The notes below the pieces were generated by a model. It was not told the origin of the DNA. It did not search any database and saw nothing but the letters and a program-made list of their open reading frames with translations. This document shows, piece after piece, positions 1-5,817 of a stretch of 5,817 nt of DNA. The stretch is taken from positions 1-5,817 of the forward strand of contig JAISSL010000087.1 in NCBI GenBank assembly GCA_031273145.1, written 5' to 3'. Position 1 is the stretch's first letter. Every line of letters begins with the position of its first letter. The position numbers were made by a program, and so were the translations under genes. Source of the DNA: Zoogloeaceae bacterium. Its GTDB lineage: Bacteria > Pseudomonadota > Gammaproteobacteria > Burkholderiales > Rhodocyclaceae.

Positions 1-187
1 TTTACAGGTGGATGGCGGGGTCAAGGTGGACAATATCGCCGCGATTGCCAAAGCCGGGGCGGATTCATTCGTGGTCGGCTCTGCCGTGTTCGGCGCGGCA
101 AAGGCGGATGACCCGCATCGCTACGATTCCATTATGACGAGCCTTCGCGCCCAGTTAGAGCGCGTTTGTCTTGCAGACGGCGATTGA
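1..187 (+). CDS. rpe: Ribulose-phosphate 3-epimerase, C-terminal fragment
   Basis: The reading frame is open from the window edge (first full codon at base 2) to TGA at 185-187, giving the last 61 residues. Rpe interconverts ribulose 5-phosphate and xylulose 5-phosphate in the cytoplasm, in the pentose phosphate or Calvin cycle. The fragment opens with the VDGG motif of the late TIM-barrel strands. In this family the Asp of VDGG is one of the two catalytic acid/base aspartates and a metal ligand. It continues with the family's KVDNI segment, then AGAD and GSAVFG, whose glycines and serine help hold the substrate phosphate. The tail after FGA is about 30 residues, normal for the family (full proteins are about 220-230 residues). 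The N-terminal three quarters lie outside the window. No clear terminator follows; the next 290 bases are repeats. Confidence 0.93.
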   Translation, partial: LQVDGGVKVDNIAAIAKAGADSFVVGSAVFGAAKADDPHRYDSIMTSLRAQLERVCLADGD

Positions 188-234
188 AAAAACATCTCCC
201 TCACAAGGCTCGTTGAGTTTGAAATTGTCCGTAG

Positions 235-253
235 GGGCGGCAACCTGCCGCCC
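235..253. repeat. Short GC-rich hairpin downstream of rpe
   Basis: GGGCGGCA-ACC-TGCCGCCC forms a perfect 8-bp stem with a 3-nt loop, 48 bases past the rpe stop. No T-run follows on either strand, so it is not a standard intrinsic terminator, though it could protect the rpe mRNA 3' end. It sits at the edge of a repeat-dense intergenic stretch and may itself be a dispersed palindromic unit; that part is inference. Confidence 0.55.
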
Positions 254-273
254 GCAAGACTCGCCGCCCGCAA
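247..273. repeat. 11-bp direct repeat GCCGCCCGCAA, two copies
   Basis: GCCGCCCGCAA occurs at 247-257 and again at 263-273 with a 16-bp period. The first copy overlaps the right arm of the 235-253 hairpin, and the second ends exactly where the left inverted repeat of the 274-403 element begins. It may be a remnant of insertion or slippage, or simply part of a compound repeat. Confidence 0.5.
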
Positions 274-403
274 CACTCCGTCATTCCCGCAAAGGCGGAA
301 ATCCAGCAAGAATATAGGGTTTTCACATGAAGTGGATGATAGAACACTGTTATATGGCGACGTAAAGATACTGGATTCCCGCCTACGCGGGAATGACGGA
401 GTG
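274..403. repeat. 130-bp inverted-repeat element with dRS3-like ends (MITE-like)
   Basis: The 33-bp arm at 274-306 is the reverse complement of 371-403 with only 3 mismatches. The right arm contains a perfect match (375-394) to the ATTCCC-N8-GGGAAT pattern described as dRS3 in Neisseria; the left arm matches it with one mismatch (283-302). The 64-bp interior (307-370) is about 36% GC by hand count, clearly AT-richer than its surroundings, and encodes nothing convincing. Paired arms around a non-coding core resemble a miniature inverted-repeat element. No clean target-site duplication was found at the borders. Each arm is also self-complementary around GCGGG/CCCGC, so the unit could instead be two independently inserted palindromic repeats in opposite orientation. 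Copies elsewhere in the genome would be expected, but that cannot be checked from this window. Confidence 0.75.
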
Positions 404-417
404 GCGCAAGGTATTGG

Positions 418-444
418 CACTCCCGCCACGAATGGGCGGGAGTG
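418..444. repeat. Perfect 10-bp-stem hairpin beyond the DUF3617 gene
   Basis: CACTCCCGCC (418-427) pairs perfectly with GGCGGGAGTG (435-444) around a 7-nt loop. It lies 33 bases beyond the stop codon of the minus-strand gene at 477-1169, where a transcript-end structure would be expected. Neither side has a T-run, so it may act as an mRNA 3'-end stabiliser or a weak or Rho-assisted terminator rather than a classic intrinsic terminator. Confidence 0.5.
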
Positions 445-476
445 GGCAAAAGGTACAGGATTAAATCCCAAATGCC

Positions 477-1169
477 CTATTTCCGCTTGCGGGAGCTTCG
501 GCTTTGATTGCAGCCACGCTTTTGCTCTCTCTGAAAGGCACAAGATGTCGCATCCGAATCATTGGACTTACAGTCCTCTGCATTCCTGACATTGCCGCAA
601 CCAGAAGCCAGCCAGCGATGCGATATCTGCATATTCGTGGGCTGTCCGCAAGCGTGCATAGCGACTGTTGTGGTAATGGCGATATCGCTCTGGTAGGTAA
701 CTTTAGCCTCGCCGTTAGCATCTTGGCAGGTAAAAGAAATCTTTTGCGTCTTATCCACCAAGGGCGAAGTGATGGTGGTGCATTCTTCAAGCTGCGGAAT
801 CGCCGCAATAATGAGTTCCTCCCATCTTTTCGCCTGCTCAGGCTTGACGCACTCCTGGAAGGCCATCTTCCCATCAGCAGTTAATTTGACGCCCTGCTTC
901 GCCATCTCGGCCATTGCTAGTTGATAGGCGGCAGGATTCGTTCGCTTCAGTTGCTCCATCGCGCCCTCCATAGACATGCCACTATTGCCCATGCTCGTGG
1001 TCACTGTTCTTTCCCAAAGCCCCGGCTTGATGCTCGTTTGAGCAAAGGCGGATACGGCAAGGCACGCGCCCAACAAAACGCACAAATTACGGGCGGCAAG
1101 ACGAAAATATGTCGCTAGATTGCCGGATTGGGATAACTCTTTGATTAAACATGGTTTCTTGGCAAACAT
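477..1169 (-). CDS. DUF3617-family exported protein
   Basis: A 230-residue protein of unknown function. The N-terminus has a long basic region (about 28 residues), then a hydrophobic stretch (about 29-43, LCVLLGACLAVSAFA) with a likely signal peptidase cut after AFA at residue 43, so export to the periplasm is inferred. The mature part begins with the DUF3617 signature KPGLWE (48-53), followed by a Met-rich segment, the conserved ECVKPE (106-111), and Cys at 107, 130, 148, 174 and 191, ending the recognisable domain at W187-CGN. Family members usually stop within a few residues of this CGN motif. Here about 36 more residues follow, rich in Cys, Ser, Arg and Lys, which looks like read-through after a lost stop. 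The start at 1169 is chosen because GGGAG (1177-1181 on the complement) lies 7 nt upstream; ATG 1175 abuts that site and is less likely. The gene is divergent from the pst operon. Family membership is fairly sure; function is unknown. Confidence 0.8.
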   Translation of the reverse strand: MFAKKPCLIKELSQSGNLATYFRLAARNLCVLLGACLAVSAFAQTSIKPGLWERTVTTSMGNSGMSMEGAMEQLKRTNPAAYQLAMAEMAKQGVKLTADGKMAFQECVKPEQAKRWEELIIAAIPQLEECTTITSPLVDKTQKISFTCQDANGEAKVTYQSDIAITTTVAMHACGQPTNMQISHRWLASGCGNVRNAEDCKSNDSDATSCAFQREQKRGCNQSRSSRKRK

Positions 1170-1233
1170 GGTCATTCTCCCAAAAGGATGCCGGAAAGGA
1201 AACGCCTTCCAGCTCAATTTAACATGACGGCAG

Positions 1234-1239
1234 ATTATA
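1234..1239 (-). promoter_or_regulatory. -10 box of the DUF3617 gene promoter
   Basis: On the minus strand this is a perfect TATAAT, about 65 bases before the chosen ATG at 1169, predicting a leader of roughly 58 nt. A good -35 box is not obvious: TTATCA lies 15 bp upstream, a weak match at a short spacing. The hexamer is clear, but its use as a promoter is inference. Confidence 0.55.
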
Positions 1240-1309
1240 CAGAAATTTTCCTGATGATAATGGTTTTTCAATTGCCGTCTGCCAAGACCCGCCTGCAAGA
1301 CCTGCAAGA

Positions 1310-1327
1310 CAGTCACGCAACTGTCAC
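1310..1327 (+). promoter_or_regulatory. Pho box (PhoB binding site) of the pst operon
   Basis: CAGTCAC-GCAA-CTGTCAC is two 7-bp direct repeats separated by 4 bp (11-bp period). This is the architecture of the enterobacterial Pho box, consensus CTGTCAT-N4-CTGTCAT; the first half differs from CTGTCAC at one base. A degenerate third unit (CTCGCCT) follows at the same 11-bp period at 1332-1338. The box ends 10 bp before a TAAAAT -10 element, the spacing at which PhoB~P replaces a -35 box and recruits sigma70. The downstream operon encodes phosphate uptake and PhoB itself, so the context fits well. Confidence 0.85.
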
Positions 1328-1337
1328 AAAACTCGCC

Positions 1338-1343
1338 TAAAAT
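1338..1343 (+). promoter_or_regulatory. -10 box of the Pho-controlled pstA promoter
   Basis: TAAAAT matches 5 of 6 bases of TATAAT and lies 10 bp past the Pho box, with no recognisable -35 hexamer, as expected for a PhoB-activated promoter. Transcription would start near 1350. That leaves about 11 nt before ATG 1361 but about 35 nt before ATG 1385, which favours the second start for pstA. The box lies inside a perfect 6-bp inverted repeat (CGCCTA at 1334-1339, TAGGCG at 1343-1348). Confidence 0.7.
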
Positions 1344-1352
1344 AGGCGCGTT

Positions 1353-1374
1353 GTCGCTTCATGCGACGTTTTTT
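1353..1374 (+). terminator. Terminator-like hairpin in the pstA leader
   Basis: GTCGC (1353-1357) pairs with GCGAC (1363-1367) around a 5-nt loop, followed by G and six T residues (1369-1374). The shape is that of a short intrinsic terminator on the plus strand. It lies just after the predicted pstA transcription start and before ATG 1385, and its loop contains the first bases of the alternative ATG 1361. The stem is only 5 bp, so it may be weak or accidental; no upstream plus-strand gene nearby needs a terminator here. Confidence 0.35.
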
Positions 1375-1384
1375 CAGGCTTGAC

Positions 1385-2290
1385 ATGGACGCATTGCGTT
1401 CTTCTCCTTCCGCAGTGGCTCGCGTTCTCGACGCAAGGCAGGCACATTTCAATCGCCGCAACCGCCTGAACTATTTTGCAATCGTCCTCTCCATGATTGC
1501 TATGTTCTTCGGCATGTTCTGGCTGTTGTGGATTCTCTGGGAGACCGTCTCCCAAGGCGTTGCGGGCTTGAGCATCGCCATGCTGACGGAAAACACGCCG
1601 CCGCCCAACGAGCCAATCGGCGTGGGCGGGCTGGGCAATACCATCCTGGGTTCCGCCATGATGGTGGCGCTTGCGACTTTTATCGGCGCTCCAATCGGCA
1701 TTCTTTCAGGCATCTATCTTGCCGAATACGACCCGCGCGGCAAGATTGCGGGCATCGTCCGTTTCGTGAATGACCTGCTGCTTTCCGCGCCTTCCATCAT
1801 CATCGGCCTGTTCGTCTATGAAATCATGGTGGTGACGCTGAAGGAATTTTCCGGCTGGGCGGGCGCGGTGGCGCTTTCGCTCATCGTCATCCCGATTGTG
1901 ATTCGCACCACGGAAAACATGCTGGCCCTGATTCCTTCCAGCCTGCGCGAAGCGGCCTACGCGCTGGGTACGCCGAAATGGAAGGTGATTACCCGCATTA
2001 CGCTCACTGCCGCCCGCGCCGGGGTATTGACCGGCATTCTCCTTGCCATTGCGCGGATTGCGGGCGAGACCGCGCCCCTTCTGTTTACCGCCCTCAACAA
2101 CCAATTCTGGAAAACCGGGCTTTCCGGCCCCACGCCCAACCTGCCGGTAACAATCCTGCAATTCGCCATGAGTCCTTACGAAAACTGGCAGCAAATCGCC
2201 TGGTGCGGCGTCTTCCTGATAACCTTCGCGGTACTGGCGCTCAACATTCTGGCAAGATTCCTGACGCGCGGCGTGCAGGCATCCAATTGA
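1385..2290 (+). CDS. pstA: Phosphate ABC transporter permease PstA
   Basis: A 301-residue inner-membrane protein (E. coli PstA is 296), one of the two permease subunits that form the phosphate channel of the PstSCAB importer. Hydrophobic segments lie near residues 30-55, 84-112, 123-152, 157-176, 211-233 and 269-290, giving the expected six membrane spans. The cytoplasmic loop carries the EAA motif that docks on the ATPase ([19 protein letters not shown], starting near residue 190). The [14 protein letters not shown] stretch and the ending with an NILAR segment are typical of PstA. ATG 1385 is preferred because AGG lies 6 nt upstream and the predicted promoter leaves a normal leader. ATG 1361 would add 8 residues but has no ribosome site and sits in a hairpin loop. 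pstB follows after 10 nt. Its usual partner genes pstS and pstC are not upstream; a divergent unrelated gene is there instead. Confidence 0.95.
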   Translation: MDALRSSPSAVARVLDARQAHFNRRNRLNYFAIVLSMIAMFFGMFWLLWILWETVSQGVAGLSIAMLTENTPPPNEPIGVGGLGNTILGSAMMVALATFIGAPIGILSGIYLAEYDPRGKIAGIVRFVNDLLLSAPSIIIGLFVYEIMVVTLKEFSGWAGAVALSLIVIPIVIRTTENMLALIPSSLREAAYALGTPKWKVITRITLTAARAGVLTGILLAIARIAGETAPLLFTALNNQFWKTGLSGPTPNLPVTILQFAMSPYENWQQIAWCGVFLITFAVLALNILARFLTRGVQASN

Positions 2291-2300
2291 AGGGTTAACC

Positions 2301-3077
2301 ATGAACGAGAACCTCACGCCCCCGCCCAACAAGATGACCGTCCGCAACCTGAATTTCTATTACGGAAAGGCTCAGGCGCTGAAAGGCATCAATCTGGATA
2401 TTCCCGAACGCCATGTGACGGCTTTCATTGGCCCTTCCGGCTGCGGAAAATCCACCCTGCTGCGGACGTTCAACCGGATGTTCGAGCTATACCCGGAACA
2501 ACGCGCCGAAGGCGAAATTCTGCTCGATGGCGAAAACCTGTTGAAGTCGAAGCACAACGTCGCCCTGATTCGCGCCCGTATCGGGATGGTGTTCCAGAAG
2601 CCCACGCCTTTTCCGATGTCCATCTTCGACAACATCGCTTTTGGGGTCAAACTCTTTGAGAAATTATCCAGAGTTGACCTCGAAGAACGGGTGGAATGGG
2701 CGCTCAGAAAGGGCGCGTTGTGGGACGAAGTGAAAGACAAGCTGGAACAGAGCGGCGCCAGTCTTTCAGGCGGGCAGCAGCAACGTCTGTGCATTGCGCG
2801 GGGCGTTGCCATCAAGCCGGAAGTCCTCTTGCTGGACGAACCCTGTTCCGCGCTCGACCCGATTTCCACCGCCCGCATCGAAGAACTGATTGCGGAATTG
2901 AAGCGTGATTACACCGTAATCATTGTGACCCACAACATGCAGCAGGCCGCCCGATGCAGCGATTACACAGCCTACATGTACCTCGGCGAACTCATGGAAG
3001 TTGGACAAACCGAGCAAATATTTCTGAAACCTTCCCGGCAGGAAACCGAGGATTACATCACTGGACGCTTCGGCTGA
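2301..3077 (+). CDS. pstB: Phosphate ABC transporter ATP-binding protein PstB
   Basis: A 258-residue ATPase (E. coli PstB is 257) that sits on the cytoplasmic face of PstC/PstA and powers phosphate import. All ABC motifs are intact: Walker [10 protein letters not shown] at 44-52, Q-loop Gln99 in [12 protein letters not shown] (a PstB-typical sequence), signature LSGGQQ at 155-160, Walker B VLLLDEP at 175-181, D-loop SALD at 183-186, and switch His211 in THNMQQAAR. The [12 protein letters not shown] segment and the FLKPS...[10 protein letters not shown] ending are diagnostic for PstB over other ABC ATPases. ATG 2301 has AGGG 6 nt upstream and lies 10 nt past the pstA stop, so the two are co-transcribed. 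Confidence 0.97.
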   Translation: MNENLTPPPNKMTVRNLNFYYGKAQALKGINLDIPERHVTAFIGPSGCGKSTLLRTFNRMFELYPEQRAEGEILLDGENLLKSKHNVALIRARIGMVFQKPTPFPMSIFDNIAFGVKLFEKLSRVDLEERVEWALRKGALWDEVKDKLEQSGASLSGGQQQRLCIARGVAIKPEVLLLDEPCSALDPISTARIEELIAELKRDYTVIIVTHNMQQAARCSDYTAYMYLGELMEVGQTEQIFLKPSRQETEDYITGRFG

Positions 3078-3094
3078 TCCGGGGAGCAAAAACC

Positions 3095-3811
3095 ATGAAC
3101 GACAGACACCTTGCCAGCCAATTCGACGAAGACTTGAACGTCATTTCCTCAAAGCTGATGGAAATGGGGGGACTGGTCGAAATGCAGATCAAACTTGCCA
3201 ATCAGGCATTGAAGAGCTTTTCGGTAAGCCAGATTGACGACATCCTCGAAGCGGAAGACAAGGTGGATTTGCTCGAAGTGGATATTGACCGTGAATTGGC
3301 GACCATCACGGTGCGCCGTCAGCCCGCCGCCCGCGATTTGCGCCTCTTGATGGCCATCTCCAAGATTACGACCAATCTGGAACGTACCGGCGATGAAGCC
3401 AGCAAGATTGCCAAGCGCATCCGCTCCATCGTGGAAACCGGGGAAGCCAGGGAAATTGCCCTGGGCGATCTGCATTCGATTTTCGATAAGGCAGCCGACC
3501 TCATCCACCGCGTGCTGGATGCCTTCGCCCGCCTGGATGTCGTAACCGCCGTGACCATCCACAAGGAAGACGACCAGATTGACCACGAGTTCAAGGGCTT
3601 TACCCGCAAGCTCATCACGCACATGATGGAAGACCCGCGCACGATCAGAAGCTGTCAGGATTTGCTCTTCATCGCCAAGGCGGTCGAGCGCATCGGCGAC
3701 CATGCCAAGAATATTTCCGAGTTCATTATCTATATCGTCAAGGGCATGGACGTGCGCCATAGCGCATTGACCCACGTCGACATTGATTCCGTCGTCCAGT
3801 TGCCATCATGA
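3095..3811 (+). CDS. phoU: Phosphate signalling adaptor PhoU
   Basis: A 238-residue cytoplasmic, all-helical protein (E. coli PhoU is 241) made of two three-helix PhoU repeats. Each repeat carries the metal-binding E-x-x-x-D motif: ERTGD at 96-100 and ERIGD at 198-202. The flanking segments TVRRQPAARDLRLL (repeat 1) and the QDLLFIAKAVER helix (repeat 2) are family-typical. PhoU links the Pst transporter to PhoR, keeping PhoR in phosphatase mode when phosphate is plentiful. ATG 3095 is chosen because GGAG (3083-3086) lies 8 nt upstream and the protein then starts at the family's usual N-terminus; a longer in-frame start at 2954 lies inside pstB. The stop overlaps the phoB start (ATGA at 3808-3811), implying translational coupling. 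Confidence 0.96.
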   Translation: MNDRHLASQFDEDLNVISSKLMEMGGLVEMQIKLANQALKSFSVSQIDDILEAEDKVDLLEVDIDRELATITVRRQPAARDLRLLMAISKITTNLERTGDEASKIAKRIRSIVETGEAREIALGDLHSIFDKAADLIHRVLDAFARLDVVTAVTIHKEDDQIDHEFKGFTRKLITHMMEDPRTIRSCQDLLFIAKAVERIGDHAKNISEFIIYIVKGMDVRHSALTHVDIDSVVQLPS

Positions 3812-4518
3812 ACGCGACCGCCATTCCCAAAACGCGCGTCCTCGTGGTGGAGGATGAGCCGGACATCGTTGAGCTGATTCTGGTGCATTTGCGCCATGCC
3901 GGGTTTGCGGCGGTTGCGGCGAGCGATGGCGTGGCAGCACAGCGGGAAATAGACGCGATATTGCCGGATGCCATCCTGCTCGACTGGATGTTGCCCGGCG
4001 GGCAGAGCGGGCTTGACCTGGCGCGAAAGTGGCGCGCTAATCCGCGCACCAGAGAAGTCCCGATCATCCTCCTGACCGCGCGGGGCGAAGAATCCGACAA
4101 GATTGCCGGACTGGATAGCGGCGGCGACGATTACATCACCAAACCGTTTTCTCCCAACGAACTCATGGCGCGTATCCGCGCGGTGCTGCGCCGCCGCGCC
4201 CCGGAACAACTCTCGAACGCGGTGACGGCAGGCGATTTGACGCTTGACGCGAGCGTGATGCGGGTGCTTTTCCGCGACCAACCCTTGAATCTGGGGCCGA
4301 CCGAGTTTCGCCTGCTGCATTACCTGATGAAGCATCCCGACCGGGTTCATTCTCGCGCCGCCTTGCTGGATAAGGTCTGGGGCGACCATGTATTCATTGA
4401 GGAACGCACGATAGACGTGCATATCAAACGGTTGCGTTTTGCGTTGGGAGAAGCCGGGATTATGATAGAGACTGTGCGCGGCGCAGGTTACCGCTTGAAC
4501 CCGAAACAGGAAATTTGA
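3808..4518 (+). CDS. phoB: Phosphate regulon response regulator PhoB
   Basis: A 236-residue OmpR/PhoB-class transcription factor. The receiver domain (about 9-125) has the acidic pair E15/D16, phospho-acceptor D59 in LLDWMLPG, T90 and K112 in the TKPF switch. The DNA-binding winged helix (about 142-231) has the PhoB-like core LNLGPTEFRLLHYLMKHP, then a recognition region around EERTIDVHIKRLR, ending in the wing ETVRGAGYRL. When phosphorylated by PhoR it binds Pho boxes such as the one at 1310-1327, so this operon is probably autoregulated. The N-terminus is about 6 residues longer than E. coli PhoB. No clear ribosome site precedes ATG 3808; the ATGA overlap with phoU suggests coupled translation. 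Phosphate specificity rests on the neighbourhood as well as on the sequence. Confidence 0.95.
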   Translation: MNATAIPKTRVLVVEDEPDIVELILVHLRHAGFAAVAASDGVAAQREIDAILPDAILLDWMLPGGQSGLDLARKWRANPRTREVPIILLTARGEESDKIAGLDSGGDDYITKPFSPNELMARIRAVLRRRAPEQLSNAVTAGDLTLDASVMRVLFRDQPLNLGPTEFRLLHYLMKHPDRVHSRAALLDKVWGDHVFIEERTIDVHIKRLRFALGEAGIMIETVRGAGYRLNPKQEI

Positions 4519-4531
4519 CCCCTTGTTTTCC

Positions 4532-5817
4532 ATGCTTTTTCAGCTCAGGTATCCCTTGCTTCTGATGGCAGGCGTGGTGACGCTTGCCGTCTGGAAGGGG
4601 CTGGGTTTTGCGGAAATTCTGTTATGGATCGGTCTTGCGGTCTTTGCGGGCGGATGGGTCAGGCAGAAATGGGGCGTCTGGTGTATGCAGTCCTTCACAG
4701 ACTGGCTGGGACGTGTGCGAAACGAGCCGGACGCGCCGCCGCCCAAAAGCGGCGGCCTGCCTTACGATACCGTCGAGCGCGTCCAGCGGCTCCTTCGCAA
4801 GCAACGCCGCGAAACGGAAGAACTCAAAAGCCGTCTCGACAATCTCCAGTCCGCGCTGCAAGCCTCGCCCAACGGCGTCGTCATTCTGGACAATCAGGAA
4901 TATATCGAGTGGTACAACCGCACCGCCTGCAAGCATTTTGGCCTGGATTACAGCAACCGCGATCTCTCGCAACGGATTACCTATCTGCTGCGCGCCCCGG
5001 CGCTGACCAAAAGTCTTACCGCGCACGATTTCGGCAAGGCGATTGTGTTGGAAAGCCCGCTATCTACGGACATTCGCCCGATGCGTCTGGAAGTCTGGCT
5101 GCTCCCGTATGGACAGGGGCGGTTGCTCATGCTGTCGAGGGACGTAACCACCCTTGAGCAGGCAGAAGCCATGCAGCGCGATTTTATCGCCAATATTTCG
5201 CATGAAATCCGCACCCCGCTGACCGTGCTTGCAGGCTTTATCGAAACCCTGCAAAACCTGCCCGCCAGCGCGGAAGAACGGGAAAATTATCTTGAGCGCA
5301 TGGCGGGGCAGGCGGCGCGGATGGAAAGTCTGGTGGAAGATTTGCTGATGCTCTCCCGTCTTGAAGGCAGCGAACTCCCCGATACGGGAGAACGGGTTGC
5401 CGTAAAAACTTTGCTTGCGCGTCTGAAAACCGATGCCGCTGCCCTCTCCGCGCACCTGGTGAAGCAGAATGCGCCGGGGCATGAGCTGGTTTTTACCGGG
5501 ATGGAGACCGAGATGGAAATTGCCGGGGCGGCGAGCGAACTCTACAGCGCGTTTTTCAATCTGGTGAATAACGCGATTCGCTACACGCCGCCCGGGAGCA
5601 GGATTGTTGTCTGCTGGCGGGTGATGCCGGATGGCAGCGCCTGTTTTTCCGTGCAGGACAATGGCCCCGGCATTGCGCCGGAACACATTCCGCGCTTGAC
5701 CGAGCGTTTTTACCGCATCAATGCCGAGCATTCCCGCGCCAGCGGCGGCACGGGCATTGGGCTTTCCATCGTCAAGCACATCCTGAAACGCCACGACGCA
5801 ACCCTTGCCGTTGAAAG
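4532..5817 (+). CDS. phoR: Phosphate regulon sensor histidine kinase PhoR (3' end missing)
   Basis: The frame is open from ATG 4532 to the window end, giving 428 residues; E. coli PhoR has 431, so perhaps 10-20 residues are missing. The N-terminus has two closely spaced hydrophobic segments (about 8-20 and 26-42) with almost no periplasmic part, as in classic PhoR, which reads phosphate through Pst/PhoU rather than directly. A charged, coiled-coil-prone linker (about 80-108) leads to a PAS-like domain (about 105-205, beginning LQASPNGVVILDN). The kinase core follows: H-box SHEIRTPLTVL with phospho-acceptor His224, LVEDLLMLSRLE, N-box FFNLVNNAIRYTPPGS (N347), G1 DNGPG (376-380), F-box ERFYR, and G2 GGTGIGLS (405-412). 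All key residues are intact. The start is 13 nt after phoB with no good ribosome site; an in-frame TTG at 4523 with AGGA upstream is a weaker alternative. Confidence 0.94.
   Translation, partial: MLFQLRYPLLLMAGVVTLAVWKGLGFAEILLWIGLAVFAGGWVRQKWGVWCMQSFTDWLGRVRNEPDAPPPKSGGLPYDTVERVQRLLRKQRRETEELKSRLDNLQSALQASPNGVVILDNQEYIEWYNRTACKHFGLDYSNRDLSQRITYLLRAPALTKSLTAHDFGKAIVLESPLSTDIRPMRLEVWLLPYGQGRLLMLSRDVTTLEQAEAMQRDFIANISHEIRTPLTVLAGFIETLQNLPASAEERENYLERMAGQAARMESLVEDLLMLSRLEGSELPDTGERVAVKTLLARLKTDAAALSAHLVKQNAPGHELVFTGMETEMEIAGAASELYSAFFNLVNNAIRYTPPGSRIVVCWRVMPDGSACFSVQDNGPGIAPEHIPRLTERFYRINAEHSRASGGTGIGLSIVKHILKRHDATLAVE

Noticed and set aside
188..230. Intrinsic terminator just after rpe (CTCA...TGAG followed by TTT)
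   Set aside because: The stem would be only 4 bp with a 10-nt loop, too weak to support.
274..403. Correia-type element of Neisseria
   Set aside because: The ends do not match the Correia terminal sequence as I know it; only the dRS3-like core agrees.
235..444. CRISPR array
   Set aside because: The repeats are inverted or only doubled and differ from one another; there is no series of equal direct repeats with unique spacers.
332..589. Small plus-strand open frame across the intergenic repeats
   Set aside because: It is built from the inverted-repeat arm and the antisense of the DUF3617 3' end, with no ribosome site and no recognisable protein features.
504..1118. Plus-strand open frames opposite the DUF3617 gene
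   Set aside because: They lie antisense to a gene with clear family motifs and a signal peptide; their translations show no domain-like pattern.
2954..3094. N-terminal extension of PhoU from an upstream in-frame ATG
   Set aside because: It would overlap pstB by over 120 bases and adds 47 residues unlike the family; ATG 3095 has a good GGAG site and gives normal length.
4523..4531. TTG start for phoR three codons upstream
   Set aside because: AGGA is 11 nt away, longer than ideal, and the ATG at 4532 gives the normal N-terminus; kept only as an alternative.

Overview
The window is chromosomal sequence of moderately high GC. It most likely comes from a betaproteobacterium, possibly the Nitrosomonadales/Gallionellales group. 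The reasons are the gene order pstA-pstB-phoU-phoB-phoR, the close match of each protein to its proteobacterial family, an E. coli-type Pho box, and an intergenic repeat whose core matches the dRS3-type motif known from Neisseria and seen in other betaproteobacteria. The phylum is fairly safe; anything finer is inference.

Layout. Bases 1-187 hold the 3' end of rpe (ribulose-phosphate 3-epimerase, plus strand). Bases 188-476 carry no convincing gene. This stretch is packed with repeats: a small GC-rich hairpin with an 11-bp direct repeat, a 130-bp element bounded by 33-bp imperfect inverted repeats around an AT-rich core, and a perfect 10-bp-stem hairpin just past the end of the next gene. Bases 477-1169 (minus strand) encode an exported DUF3617-family protein with an unusual basic, cysteine-containing tail. 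Bases 1170-1384 are a divergent promoter region. It has a TATAAT box for the minus-strand gene, and a Pho box plus TAAAAT -10 element for the plus-strand operon, followed by two small hairpins in or near the leader.

Bases 1385-5817 are a compact phosphate operon: pstA (inner-membrane permease), pstB (ATPase), phoU (signalling adaptor), phoB (response regulator) and phoR (sensor kinase, cut off by the window end). Gaps are 10, 17, -4 (ATGA overlap) and 13 nt, which indicates one transcript. From family knowledge, Pst imports phosphate and reports its own activity through PhoU to PhoR. PhoR phosphorylates PhoB when phosphate is scarce, and PhoB~P binds Pho boxes. With a Pho box ahead of an operon that encodes PhoB itself, the arrangement predicts positive autoregulation.

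No novel defence or mobile system is visible. The points worth a second look are the absence of pstS and pstC directly upstream of pstA, the 130-bp inverted-repeat element, the terminator-like hairpin in the pstA leader, and the atypical C-terminus of the DUF3617 protein.
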